A DNA stretch of 64,000 nucleotides from JABMQB01 sp963666575 (GTDB lineage: Bacteria > Bacteroidota > Bacteroidia > Bacteroidales > Prolixibacteraceae), in contig CAXXYG010000016.1 of NCBI GenBank assembly GCA_963666575.2, positions 186,001 through 250,000 of the forward strand, read 5' to 3'. Every line of letters starts with the position of its first letter. Position 1 is the stretch's first letter. Both the position numbers and the translations under genes were made by a program. The notes beneath the pieces were generated by a model, which did not search any database, was not told the DNA's origin, and saw only the letters and a program-made list of their open reading frames with translations. This document shows, piece after piece, positions 18,690 through 27,712 of the stretch.

Positions 18690-19989
18690 TAATGCGGATA
18701 TCTTCCAGCGGCCTAAAACCATTGTTGACTTCCACTTTCGAAATTAAATCAACCACATTCATTCCCGAAATAACTTCACCGAAAACGGTGTAAGCTCCAT
18801 CAATATGTGGGGCTCCACCCACTGTTTTATATACATTTCGCTGTTCAGCCGAAAATTTATAATTGTTTTCTTTTTCCAGATTATCCAGTTCCATATCGTT
18901 ATACAATCGTCCCGAAACGATGTAAAATTGCGACCCATCCGACCGCCTTTTGGCATTTTTTGTGTCGGGCTTACGAGGAGAACCAATCATGCCTTTTTTG
19001 TGAAAATATTTTAGAACTGTATGGGCAGGAATAGTATAACCAGGCCCTTTCCAACCAATTACATCATTTTTGCCGGCATAACGGGTATCGGCAGCGCCAC
19101 TTTGAATACAAAAGCCACTTATTACACGGTGAATCAACAAACTGTCGTAAAAATTCTCTTTTACCAATTTAATAAAATTATCGCGGTAGGCAGGTGTTTC
19201 ATTAAATAAGCGGATTCTGATATCACCTTTGTCGGTCTGAATTAATAATCCTTTTATTTTACTGTTCTCAGCCGCCAAAGCTTCACCTCCAACTCCACGT
19301 AAGCTTTCCAGCGATTTGGCAACAACTTCTTTCTTTCGTAATAAATCAGAAATAAACATAGCTGGTATCACAAAACTTTGCAATTCATAGTCAACAACCT
19401 GCGAAAAAGCAATTCCTATGGCTTTTTTATTTGGTACAAAAACAGGAGTTCCGAATGATGCCTTTCTTATTTTATTGGAAATTTTATAGAGCCTTAATCC
19501 TTTAATATTCGAAAACTTCAGCACTTTCCCTGAATATAAAGGGATAGTTTTAGAGGGAGGTTTAGTTAAATATATCGATTTAGTAGAAACAGGGGCAATT
19601 TCGTTTATCAGTTCAATTGGTTTTCGGGAAATGCCTGAAACCTCCAGAATAATCAAGTCATTAATACGGTCGAAAGCTACATATTTGGTGATTTTGTGTT
19701 TTTTTGATTCATCGAAAGGAGTTACCAATACATTATCGGCATCTTTCACCAACGAATATTTTGTAACAATTAAATTTTCAGCAACAAAAAACCCACAACC
19801 GGTTTCCAAAATCCTGGTCCCATCATACGAATCCAATTTTACAATTGACGCCATATTGTTGCGCCATTGTTGATTATCAGGCACAACCTTTTTTTGAGAA
19901 AGTTGTTCGTTTGTTTTTTTTGATGAATCGGAATTAGTACATGCTACAATACTTGCCAATACTACCATTATCATCAAAAAATACTTCAT
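18667..19989 (-). CDS. Lipoprotein with degenerate trypsin-like domain fused to cyclophilin PPIase
   Basis: 440 residues with lipobox SIVAC (Cys17), so probably lipid-anchored in the envelope. Residues ~45-220 follow a trypsin/HtrA-like layout (GCGFFVAENLIVTKYSLV, DRINDLIIL, KASFGTPVF), but the His position reads Ser79 and the Ser position Phe179; only Asp111 remains. It is therefore likely a pseudoprotease, perhaps binding unfolded chains. Residues ~245-440 are a cyclophilin-type peptidyl-prolyl isomerase (HRVISGFCIQSG, GSQFYIVSG, YTVFGEVISGM). It is the last of three tandem PPIase genes, with a 13-base gap to the gene before. Its 3' codons are duplicated by the IS. Confidence 0.82.
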   Translation of the reverse strand: MKYFLMIMVVLASIVACTNSDSSKKTNEQLSQKKVVPDNQQWRNNMASIVKLDSYDGTRILETGCGFFVAENLIVTKYSLVKDADNVLVTPFDESKKHKITKYVAFDRINDLIILEVSGISRKPIELINEIAPVSTKSIYLTKPPSKTIPLYSGKVLKFSNIKGLRLYKISNKIRKASFGTPVFVPNKKAIGIAFSQVVDYELQSFVIPAMFISDLLRKKEVVAKSLESLRGVGGEALAAENSKIKGLLIQTDKGDIRIRLFNETPAYRDNFIKLVKENFYDSLLIHRVISGFCIQSGAADTRYAGKNDVIGWKGPGYTIPAHTVLKYFHKKGMIGSPRKPDTKNAKRRSDGSQFYIVSGRLYNDMELDNLEKENNYKFSAEQRNVYKTVGGAPHIDGAYTVFGEVISGMNVVDLISKVEVNNGFRPLEDIRIKKITILQ

Positions 19990-20002
19990 AACAAATCGCT
20001 TA

Positions 20003-20825
20003 TTATTTTACTACTTCAACTGTAATTTTAACATCGGTGAATGGCCTGTTGTTGCCATCGGTATTTAAAACAGCAATTTTATCAATCACTTCAAAGCCCG
20101 AAATACATTCACCAAAAATGGTGTACTTCTGATCCAACTCGGGATATCCTCCAACAGTTGTATAAGCTTTGCGTTGCTCCTCCGAAAACTCAAGTACATG
20201 GCGGTTTAACTTATACTCTGTATCAATCTGACTTTTAACTTTTTCGGCCAATTCCCTGAACTCCTGAACTTTTTTATTCGCTTTTAACTGTTTTAAAGTT
20301 TCGCGAACCTCATCAGTCATGTATGTTTTAATTATTTTATTACGAATTGGGCGATTAATTGCCAGCTCCATTGTATCGAGCTGCCCTACAGTAAAAATAC
20401 GCCCTTTAACAACATAAAACTGCGAAATATCTGATTGTTTAAACGGATTTATTTCATCGGGTTGCCGGGGGGCGCACAACATTCCCTTTTTATGAAAATA
20501 ATGGGAAAGTATTTCATCATCAACAGTTTTATCGGGATCGCCATACCCAATCCGTTTACCTGCCGGGGCATTTTTTGAACTTCGTGAACCTCCCTGAATC
20601 AAAAAATCTTTTATTACCCTGTAAAACAAAGTCCCATCATAATATCCTTCAGAAGCCAGGTCAAGAAATGCATCACGGTGTTTTGGGGTATCATCGAACA
20701 ACCTAAATTTCATTTCCCCAAAATTTGTTTTTATGGATACAACACGCGATTGTGCCAATACAAACTGGTGTTAAAGAATAAAAGCAAAAACAAAAAATAA
20801 AACGTAATCTTTTTATTACAATCAT
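20003..20825 (-). CDS. Exported cyclophilin-type PPIase (frame break near the signal peptide)
   Basis: The main frame from 20758 down encodes a cyclophilin domain (FRLFDDTPKHRDAF, FYRVIKDFLIQGG, SQFYVVKGR, YTIFGECISGFEVID) with a ~60-residue helical insertion, about 250 residues in all. No ATG opens this frame. Upstream, ATG 20825-20823 overlaps the stop of the preceding PPIase gene (ATGA) and encodes a hydrophobic signal-like stretch (KRLRFIFCFCFYSL), but in another frame. One base too many around 20759-20762 would join them, leaving an ...LAQS cleavage site. I take this as one exported PPIase with a 1-nt sequencing or real frameshift. Confidence 0.72.
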
Positions 20826-21644
20826 TTAATAATCTTCATTTCCATTTTTATATCCTGAACAGGCCTGATTTCTTTTATCACCCTCCATAGCGGCTATTTT
20901 ATCAATCAATCTCAAGCCCTTCAACAACTTCCCCAAACACAGTATAAGCCCCATCGAGCGAAGGATAACCGCCAATGGTTGTATAAGCTTCACGCCTTTC
21001 GGCAGGAATGGTTTTTTTATCAGCAGCCTGAAAAACAGAATCAACTTTTTCCCTTATTTCACTTACACGGATATTAAAAGTTTCCTGATCACCTTCTTTC
21101 CTAAGATTCATAAGTTCATCTTTTGATTCATCAAAATATTGTTTCAACAATTGCTGCTGAAGCCCTTGATTCATTTTCATTTCCAGGGTATCTAAATAAC
21201 CCGGGGAATACACTTCGCCCTGAACAATGTAAAACTGTGAACCGCTCGATGCTTTTTCGGGATTACTACGGTCAGGCTCTCTGGCAGCAGCCAAAGCTCC
21301 TTTTTTGTGAAACAACTTTGGATTAAACTCAGCAGGGATTTTATAACCAGGTCCCCCATTTCCTAAGCGTTTACCAGCTTCAGCATTTTTGGAGTCAGGG
21401 TCACCTCCCTGAATCATAAAGTGATTTATTACACGGTGAAACAACAGGCCGTCGTAAAAACCATCTTCGACCAATTTATAAAATTATCACGATGTAAAGG
21501 TGTTTCATCATATAATTCAACAATTATATCCCCAAAACTTGTACTTATTTGTACCCTTGTTGATTTATTGGTTTCTTTTGCATTGCTGCACGACATAAAA
21601 ATTAATAAAAATACTGCTGTAATAAAAGTTATTGTTTGCTTCAT
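20822..21644 (-). CDS. Lipoprotein cyclophilin-type PPIase, broken by three 1-nt frameshifts
   Basis: First gene of the PPIase trio. Residues 1-25 give a lipoprotein signal (IFMSC). The cyclophilin domain is read in pieces: DIIVELYDETPLHRDNFI in one frame, then VEDGFYDGLLFHRVINHFM to YTVFGEVVEGLE in a second, then IDKIAAMEGDK and finally RPVQDIKMEMKIIK. The breaks are at 21475-21477 (a run of A one short), near 20909-20913 and near 20867. The stop TGA (20824-20822) overlaps the start ATG of the next gene. Coupling and residue-level continuity suggest an intact gene with assembly indels. A decaying pseudogene is the alternative. Confidence 0.7.
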
Positions 21645-21857
21645 GAGTTTAAAATCTATTTAATTAATTCGGGAAAAAAACCTTTTAAATAATAATTTCA
21701 AAGGAAATTATTCCGTTGCACTGTTTTATGGTTTTACATTTATTCTGACAAATATATCAATTCTCTTATTTATTTTTAAATTTGGTAATTTCCAATCACC
21801 AATAAAAAACAAAACTACTATTAGTAATTGTAGAACTTAATAAAAAAACTTAAGTCT

Positions 21858-22410
21858 ATGGAATATATTCAAATCGACGATAAATTACACCTTGAACGAA
21901 TAAATATTAACAATTCCGAGATCATTTTCTCTGCCATTAATAACAATAGGCAATTCCTCAAAAAATGGCTTCCTTTTGTTGATTTTACATTAACACCCGA
22001 CGATACTAAATCTTTTATCGAATCGGTCCTAGAAATTCCTGCTACCCAACGAAACGAGGTTTATGAGATATGGTTTTATTACCAATTTGTTGGACTCATA
22101 GGCTTTAAAGAAACCGACAAAATAAACCTAAAAACCGAAATTGGTTATTGGATTGTTGAAAAAATGCAAGGAAAAGGAATTGTTACAAAATCGGTTTCGA
22201 CTTTGATTAATTATGCATTTAAAAAATTAAAATTAAATCGAATTCAAATTAAAGTGGCAAAAAAACAATACTAAAAGCAGTGCTATTCCTAAACGATTGG
22301 GATTTATATTTGAAGGAATTGAACGAGAAGGAGAAAAACACCAAAATAAATTTTTGGATATTGAAGTATATAGTTTATTAAAAAAGGATTGGATAAAAAA
22401 CAACAAATAA
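21858..22410 (+). CDS. GNAT acetyltransferase, RimJ/RimL-like (1-nt frameshift)
   Basis: The first 138 codons encode the N-terminal and central GNAT fold (LERININNSEIIFSAI, then EIGYWIVEKMQGKGIVTKSV, the acetyl-CoA loop). The frame then stops in a run of seven A (22259-22265). With six A it continues as NNTKSSAIPKRLGFIFEGIE and on to a stop at 22408-22410, which is the normal C-terminal GNAT motif. The full protein would be about 183 residues, the usual size for ribosomal-protein Ser/Ala N-acetyltransferase relatives. The target is unknown. The break is probably a homopolymer error. Confidence 0.75.
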
Positions 22411-22758
22411 AATATTTACTATAATAAATTCATTAAGTATGAGTTTGAATACTAAATAACCATTTAGTAATTATAAAAAAAGGAATCAGTTGTCATCGTG
22501 TACATATCTTCAGTAAATAAAAAACAAAAACAGTTAAATAAGAACTAAATACTCTTATTTTGTTACTTTTTATTTACTATTCCCTCAATATGACAAACTA
22601 TACATAACCGCTAAATTGTTAACAATGCGTTAATTAGTGTTAATATTACCATGTTGTATTCAAAAATTTATATATTTGACTCTATAATTCATTTGTTCGA
22701 TTTTATTCAACAAATAAATTAAACAAGAAAACAATAGCCATTGTAAAGCCAAATTAAA
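22411..22758. other. Gene-free AT-rich stretch
   Basis: About 350 bases before the ACP-like gene. All frames are closed and I see no RNA or repeat. The promoter of the downstream gene must lie here, but I cannot place it with confidence. Confidence 0.5.
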
Positions 22759-22995
22759 ATGGAAAACAAAAGTATTAATCGAAAACTCTACCGTGTTCTT
22801 CGGAAAACAGGAGTCCAGAAAGAGAGTATTACTCTCGATGCATCATTCAGGGAAGATTTATTTTTTGACAATGTAGACTGGAAAATTTTTACTTTTTATC
22901 TTGAAAACGTATTTAATATTAGTTTTAAAGATGAAGAGCTTAATGGGCTAAATAGCATTAATGATACATTATTATTAATTCGAAATTCAGCCTAA
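22759..22995 (+). CDS. Acyl-carrier-protein-like small protein lacking the phosphopantetheine serine
   Basis: 78 residues. The spacing of hydrophobic and acidic positions follows ACP: a first helix (KLYRVLRKTGV), then DASFREDLFFDNVDWKIFTFYLENVF, then a final helix (SINDTLLLI). In ACPs the centre reads D-S-L; here it is Asp37-Asn38-Val39, so the serine that takes the 4'-phosphopantetheine arm is absent. If the fold is right it cannot carry acyl chains and might act as a binding or regulatory protein. The gene stands alone with its own terminator. The fold assignment is by eye and moderate. Confidence 0.6.
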   Translation: MENKSINRKLYRVLRKTGVQKESITLDASFREDLFFDNVDWKIFTFYLENVFNISFKDEELNGLNSINDTLLLIRNSA

Positions 22996-23010
22996 AACAA
23001 AATTTAGTAA

Positions 23011-23045
23011 AAAAAGAGCTATCATTTATTGGTGGCTCTTTTTTT
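23011..23045 (+). terminator. Terminator of the ACP-like gene
   Basis: AAAAAGAGC (23011-23019) pairs with GCTCTTTTT (23035-23043), with extra G-U pairs inside, followed by T residues. Confidence 0.75.
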
Positions 23046-23105
23046 TTACAACAATTTTAAAGTAAAATTGTAACATTATACAGGCACATTAAATCGTACA
23101 ACAAT

Positions 23106-23918
23106 ATGGATACAATAACTTCATCTTCTGAGAAAATTTATGACTTGGTTGAAAAATACGGACCAAGAGTAATTGGGGCAATTATTACTTTGATAGTTGG
23201 TTTATGGTTAATCGGGATTTTAACCCGGACACTAAAAAAACGGTTTGAAAAAAGTGACCTTGACCCTTCGTTGCGAGGTTTTTTAAGAAGTTTAATTGGG
23301 ATTGTATTAAAAATTCTGTTACTGGTATCGGTTATTGGAATGTTGGGAGTGGAAATGACATCATTTATTGCGATTTTGGGTGCTGCTGGACTTGCCATTG
23401 GAATGGCTTTTTCGGGTACATTACAAAATTTTGCCGGAGGAGTTATGATACTCATTTTTAAGCCTTTTAAGGTAGGCGATTATATTCAGGCTCAGGGCCA
23501 TGGAGGAACTGTAAATGAAATCCAAATCTTTAATACCATTTTAAAAACACCTGACAATAAAACGATTATAATTCCTAACGGAGGATTATCAACTGGCTCC
23601 ATGGTCAATTATTCACAAGAACCACAACGAAGAGTAGATTTTACATTTGGCATAGCTTATGGTGATAATTATGAAAAAGCAAAAATGGTATTGCTTGAAC
23701 TCATTAATAACGATGAACGAATATTACATGATCCTGAACCTTTTGTAGCCCTTACTGAACTTGGTGATAGTTCGGTAAATATTGTTGTACGTGTTTGGGT
23801 TGATTCGCCAAATTACTGGGCAGTATTTTTTGCACTCAACGAAAATGTATATAAAACATTTCCTGAAAAAGGGCTTTCCATTCCATTCCCTCAAATGGAT
23901 GTACACATTCAAAAATAA
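23106..23918 (+). CDS. mscS: Small-conductance mechanosensitive channel
   Basis: 270 residues, the size of MscS itself. Three TM helices occupy residues ~20-105; the pore-lining TM3 carries the Gly/Ala pattern GAAGLAIGMAFSGTLQNFAGG. The beta domain follows (KPFKVGDYIQAQGHGGTV, IIIPNGGL) and the alpha/beta C-terminus ends with SIPFPQMDVHI. It opens under membrane tension to release solutes after osmotic down-shock. It is monocistronic, bounded by terminators on both sides. Confidence 0.95.
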   Translation: MDTITSSSEKIYDLVEKYGPRVIGAIITLIVGLWLIGILTRTLKKRFEKSDLDPSLRGFLRSLIGIVLKILLLVSVIGMLGVEMTSFIAILGAAGLAIGMAFSGTLQNFAGGVMILIFKPFKVGDYIQAQGHGGTVNEIQIFNTILKTPDNKTIIIPNGGLSTGSMVNYSQEPQRRVDFTFGIAYGDNYEKAKMVLLELINNDERILHDPEPFVALTELGDSSVNIVVRVWVDSPNYWAVFFALNENVYKTFPEKGLSIPFPQMDVHIQK

Positions 23919-23921
23919 AAT

Positions 23922-23964
23922 ACAGGAGCGGGATATTCCACAAAATGTCCCGCTCCTGCAATAA
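23922..23964 (+). terminator. Strong hairpin terminator after mscS
   Basis: CAGGAGCGGGA (23923-23933) pairs perfectly with TCCCGCTCCTG (23948-23958). The downstream tract is A-rich on the plus strand and the arms are GC-rich, so it may work on either strand. Confidence 0.75.
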
Positions 23965-24042
23965 AACCCAAAAATCCTTCGAATACTCTCAGGATCAGTT
24001 CGACTAAATAATTTTGTTTTACAAAATTAAAACCTCACTGAG

Positions 24043-24249
24043 TTAAACAATTATAATAACCTGATCAAACACCTCAACTTTATCGCCTTTTTTAAGTTTT
24101 GCTCGTTTCCGTGATTCAGGTTGCCCATTAACTTTTACTTCACCATCTTCGACAATAAACTTTGCATGTCCCCCAGTTTCGCTCATTCCGGTAATTTTTA
24201 ACAATTGAGTCAACTGGATGTATTCTGTTTTAAGGTGAAATTCTATCAT
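24043..24249 (-). CDS. Small S4-domain RNA-binding protein
   Basis: 68 residues, almost entirely an S4 domain of the YbcJ/YaaA type (LTQLLKITGMSETGGHAKFIV, VKVNGQPESRKRAKLKKGD). Such proteins bind structured RNA; the partner is unknown. Its start overlaps the stop of the C1 peptidase by 4 bases (ATGA), so it is the coupled last gene of the operon starting with ldcA. Confidence 0.88.
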   Translation of the reverse strand: MIEFHLKTEYIQLTQLLKITGMSETGGHAKFIVEDGEVKVNGQPESRKRAKLKKGDKVEVFDQVIIIV

Positions 24250-25343
24250 TTTAAACCAAGTTTATTTAATATTTCAGTAGGTACAGCATTGCGGTGTACC
24301 AAAATTGCCAATGTTTTTAACCGGGCATATTCTTCCGACAAATATAAAAATCCACCTAGGCTGTTACTTTCAGCCCCCCACGAATTTTTAGTTTTAAAAA
24401 ATACTCTCCCTTTACTATTTTCGGCCATTCCGGTAATATGCATCAAATGGTCGTCGGTAGTTTCGCGTTTAAGAAATGCTTCTTGCCGCAGTTCCTGATT
24501 TATTTTCCCGATTAGTTTTTCTGGCAAATCGGCTTTCCCGCTTTTATGCCTAAAGGTATTTTCACTAGTATCGCCATCCCAACACAATGAATAACCTTTT
24601 TTAAGGGAATATTTGATAATAGCCATTAATTCATCAACAGGCACATTATAATACAAATCGTGCGACCAATTATCGGGCATTTCAAGTATTATTTTTCCAT
24701 AAAATGGATGATGTGAGTAAGAGGTTATTTCAATATAATCTTCAGGATTAATTCCCAAAAAGTCGCGAAATAATTCCGGAGTATAACTTTTCCCCTTATA
24801 AGAAAATTCATCAGGTATTTTGCCCAGATACTTATCGTAAACTCCTTCTAATTTATCAACCTTTGTTATGTCAAATTTATTTCTCTTTTTATTGATCGAT
24901 TGTAGTTGTTCCAAAAGTTGTATATCCATATCGGTATGAAACAACTTGCCATTTTCGAGTTTCCCCGGGAAAACTTCATTAGGCACCATTCCTAATTCCT
25001 TAACTACATTTAAAACATCGTGTGCTTGACCACCAGGGCTAAAATTGGTTCTTCCATGGAACAATAAGTACCTGAAAGCTTTATTTTGATAAGTATGTTT
25101 GACAAAAAACATTTCCGATAAATCAAACTCTCCTTTCCCCATCCTTAGTAATTCCGATTCCAAAAAACTGGTTGTAGCAAAACTCCAGCAAGTGCCTGTC
25201 CTACCTTGGCTTTTTACCGAAGTGCATTCAATATCAATGATATCTTTAAAAGCTTTTTTACCATCACTTTCAGAAAAAACAGTTAATGAAACAGCCATAA
25301 ATACAATCAACAAAAAATACCGGTAACCCTTTAAATACTCCAT
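24246..25343 (-). CDS. Papain-family (C1) cysteine peptidase, bleomycin-hydrolase/PepC-like, exported
   Basis: 365 residues with an N-terminal signal peptide (hydrophobic 9-24). Catalytic residues are Cys52 in QGRTGTCWSFATTSFLES, His299 in TDDHLMHITGM and Asn320 in KNSWG, the bleomycin hydrolase/PepC arrangement. These are aminopeptidases. Typical PepC is cytosolic and about 440 residues; this one is shorter and exported, as is common in Bacteroidota. Role: turnover of envelope or environmental peptides (inference). It starts 5 bases after the extended yjbR stop and overlaps the S4 gene. Confidence 0.88.
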   Translation of the reverse strand: MEYLKGYRYFLLIVFMAVSLTVFSESDGKKAFKDIIDIECTSVKSQGRTGTCWSFATTSFLESELLRMGKGEFDLSEMFFVKHTYQNKAFRYLLFHGRTNFSPGGQAHDVLNVVKELGMVPNEVFPGKLENGKLFHTDMDIQLLEQLQSINKKRNKFDITKVDKLEGVYDKYLGKIPDEFSYKGKSYTPELFRDFLGINPEDYIEITSYSHHPFYGKIILEMPDNWSHDLYYNVPVDELMAIIKYSLKKGYSLCWDGDTSENTFRHKSGKADLPEKLIGKINQELRQEAFLKRETTDDHLMHITGMAENSKGRVFFKTKNSWGAESNSLGGFLYLSEEYARLKTLAILVHRNAVPTEILNKLGLK

Positions 25344-25348
25344 ATTAT

Positions 25349-25701
25349 TTATAAATTTTTAAGCTCTTCCTGTTTCTTTTTTGTTAATCCTTCTACCACA
25401 AGATTATACGACTCAACAATTAATTTTTTTATTTCCTTTTGGGAATAGCCCCTTTAAAACGTAACGAACTCCAATGTTTTTTATTCATATGGAATGCCCC
25501 TATTATGTCAGGGTACTCTTCACGTAATTCACTGTTTTTTTCAGGCGTATTTTTAAGAACAAGACTAAAGTCACCATCCAAATCAGTAAGGCAAAACATT
25601 TTATTCATTACTTTAAAAACCAAAACAGTTTCATTAAATGGAAAACTTTCAGTTACTCCTTTTAATGACAAACAAAAAAGCCGAATTTCTTCAATATTCA
25701 T
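25349..25701 (-). CDS. MmcQ/YjbR-family protein (1-nt frameshift)
   Basis: The first 90 codons encode a YjbR double-wing fold (CLSLKGVTESFPF, FCLTDLDGDFSLVLK, GAFHMNKKHWSSL). The frame ends early at a run of four A (25437-25440 on the plus strand). With five A it continues as IPKKEIKKLIVESYNLVV to a stop at 25349, giving about 116 residues, the normal family length and a 5-base gap to the next gene. YjbR resembles DNA-binding folds; its role is not established. The break is probably an assembly indel. Confidence 0.78.
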
Positions 25702-25758
25702 CCTGATAACAAAATATGCTATAAATATAGCTATTTGACTAATTGAATAGATTAAATT

Positions 25759-26121
25759 TTACATGGTTGGATAAAATGCATCCTCAAAATGCTCCAATTC
25801 ATAGGTATCGGCAGTAAAAATAACAGTAATCACATCGAAGCGAGTTTCCACGTTTAAGTTATGCTTCAAAATATAACCTTCGGCAGCATCAACTATTCGT
25901 TTTATTTTCTGATTCGATACAGCCTCTGAAGGGTGTTCGTAGCTGTGGCCTGTACGCGATTTTACTTCGACTATGACAAGTTGTTCGCCATCATTTGCAA
26001 TGATATCCAATTCATTATGCCCAAAATGCCAATTAGTTGCTACTATTTTATACCCTTTTTTGAGCAGGTATATTTGAGCAATTTCTTCGCCTTTATCACC
26101 TATTGTTTGCTGAATTGCCAT
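25759..26121 (-). CDS. yraN: YraN/UPF0102 family nuclease-like protein
   Basis: 120 residues, full length for the family. The restriction-endonuclease-like core is visible: GEEIAQIYLLKKGYKI, then NELDIIANDGEQLVIVEVKSR, i.e. the E-D-ExK pattern of PD-(D/E)xK nucleases. Biological role is not settled. It starts two bases after the stop of ldcA, hence the same operon. Confidence 0.92.
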   Translation of the reverse strand: MAIQQTIGDKGEEIAQIYLLKKGYKIVATNWHFGHNELDIIANDGEQLVIVEVKSRTGHSYEHPSEAVSNQKIKRIVDAAEGYILKHNLNVETRFDVITVIFTADTYELEHFEDAFYPTM

Positions 26122-26123
26122 TT

Positions 26124-27029
26124 TTACCTCATTTTAAGAATCGCCGATGTTTCTGTAACATTAAGTTGCCATTCAACACCAAAAACCAACGCTTCATTTT
26201 TTTCGGCATGGCCTGCAGGAAAACCAAAACAAATCGGGAATGTGTAATCAAATACCGCTTCCGAAATAATTTCATATGCATCTTTCCCAAATGGGACCTT
26301 GCTGTCTTTCATTTTTGAAAAATCGCCTACTACCAGTCCGGCAATTTTATTAAAAACACCACCTTGCTTAAAATTCTGCATCATTCGGTCGATGTGGTAT
26401 AAATTTTCTCCAACGTCTTCAATAAAAAGAATTTTATTGGTAAAATCGATGTCAAATTTAGTTCCTCTTAAACCATATAAAATCGACAAATTGCCTCCAA
26501 CCAACTTTCCATTAATATTTCCTTCCCTGTTTTTACTATTTGGTTCAACAGTATATTCAGGCTTTCCGCCGCTCAAAACAAATAAAAGTGATTTTAATTT
26601 GTTTGAAGGTTCTCCGTTTTTACGCAAAAAATGCCCTGGCATTACCCCATGAATTGATGCAATTCCCAAATTATTGAGGTGGCTGTGTAAAACAGTAATA
26701 TCGCTATACCCTACTATCCATTTTGGACATTTTATGAATTGTGAAAAATCAAGGTTGTCAATTATACGCCCGGTACCGTATCCACCTCTGGCGCATAAAA
26801 TGGCTGCTATTTCGCTATCATCGATGGCTTTCTGAAAATCGGTAATTCTGTTTTGATCGGTCCCTGCAAATTGATGGTGTTGGTCAAATACAAAATCTCC
26901 TAATTGAATCCGGTAATCCTGAGAACCAAGCCACTCTGCTGCAGGAATAACTTGCTCTTTATTAATCTTCCCGGCAGGTGCAACTATCGCGATAAAATCG
27001 CCCTCCTTTATTTCTTGGGGAACTGTCAT
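26124..27029 (-). CDS. ldcA: LD-carboxypeptidase (peptidase S66)
   Basis: 301 residues. LdcA removes the terminal D-alanine from murein tetrapeptides during peptidoglycan recycling. The nucleophile Ser109 lies in VGYSDIT, the Glu in LFIEDVGENLYHIDRM and the His in GFPAGHAEKNEAL, the complete Ser-Glu-His set. RGGYGTGRI near residue 81 is a family signature. No signal peptide, so cytosolic as usual. It heads the operon ldcA-yraN-yjbR-C1 peptidase-S4 protein. Confidence 0.93.
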   Translation of the reverse strand: MTVPQEIKEGDFIAIVAPAGKINKEQVIPAAEWLGSQDYRIQLGDFVFDQHHQFAGTDQNRITDFQKAIDDSEIAAILCARGGYGTGRIIDNLDFSQFIKCPKWIVGYSDITVLHSHLNNLGIASIHGVMPGHFLRKNGEPSNKLKSLLFVLSGGKPEYTVEPNSKNREGNINGKLVGGNLSILYGLRGTKFDIDFTNKILFIEDVGENLYHIDRMMQNFKQGGVFNKIAGLVVGDFSKMKDSKVPFGKDAYEIISEAVFDYTFPICFGFPAGHAEKNEALVFGVEWQLNVTETSAILKMR

Positions 27030-27284
27030 GTTCTTTTTAAACTCAAGTTAATAATCATTTTTTATTTCTTTATTCTATTGAGGAATGTTTTTTCGCATTA
27101 TTGGTTTTTCACATTATCTTTGTAGCCTTTCTTTTTAAAAAGAAAAAGTATTTAGAGTGCCTTAAATTAGAAGTGTCTTGGGTTAAAAATAAAATAGTGC
27201 TTAAATATAATTCGTTAAAAATTTAAATTCGTAAAAATAATACTTAAAAGTGAGCTAAAGTTTAAAGTGCCTAGATTTTTAAAG

Positions 27285-27644
27285 ATGGACAATAAGGAAT
27301 TCAGCAAACAATTAGAAATCAGAACCAAAAAATTTGCTGTTAGCATCATTAAGTTATCTGCTTCGTTACCAAGCACAACTGAAAGTAAAGTGATAAAGTA
27401 TCAAATTTCAAAATCAGGAACTAGTATTGGAGCAAATTACAGAGAAGCTAATAGATCAAGAAGCAAAGCTGACTTTAGAAATAAAATTAAAATATGTGAA
27501 AGTGAAGCAAGTGAAACCGTTTACTGGTTAGAAATAATTGCTGATTTTAAATGGTGTGATTCTGAATTAATACAAATAATTAATAGAGAAGCAAATGAAA
27601 TACTTGCCATTTTTACCTCAATAAGCATGAAATTAAAATTGTAA
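27285..27644 (+). CDS. Four-helix-bundle protein (S23/IVP family)
   Basis: About 119 residues from ATG 27285 (an ATG at 27267 adds six). The family pattern is seen: KKFAVSIIKLSASLP, QISKSGTSIGANYREANRSRS, FRNKIKICESEASETVYWLEII. These proteins form pentameric four-helix bundles and are best known from intervening sequences in 23S rRNA genes, but here no rRNA is near. The gene is embedded in AT-rich DNA full of AAGTGC/TTAAGT motifs and is followed by tandem repeats, as in a small mobile unit. Function unknown. Confidence 0.85.
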   Translation: MDNKEFSKQLEIRTKKFAVSIIKLSASLPSTTESKVIKYQISKSGTSIGANYREANRSRSKADFRNKIKICESEASETVYWLEIIADFKWCDSELIQIINREANEILAIFTSISMKLKL

Positions 27645-27712
27645 ATATTTCTTTGAGGGAAAGATAAAAGTAGTAATTGATAATAATAGTACTTAAAGTG
27701 CCATAAGTTATT

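Noticed and set aside
27285..27644. Four-helix-bundle protein as the Avd partner of a diversity-generating retroelement
   Set aside because: No reverse transcriptase, template repeat or variable target gene is present.
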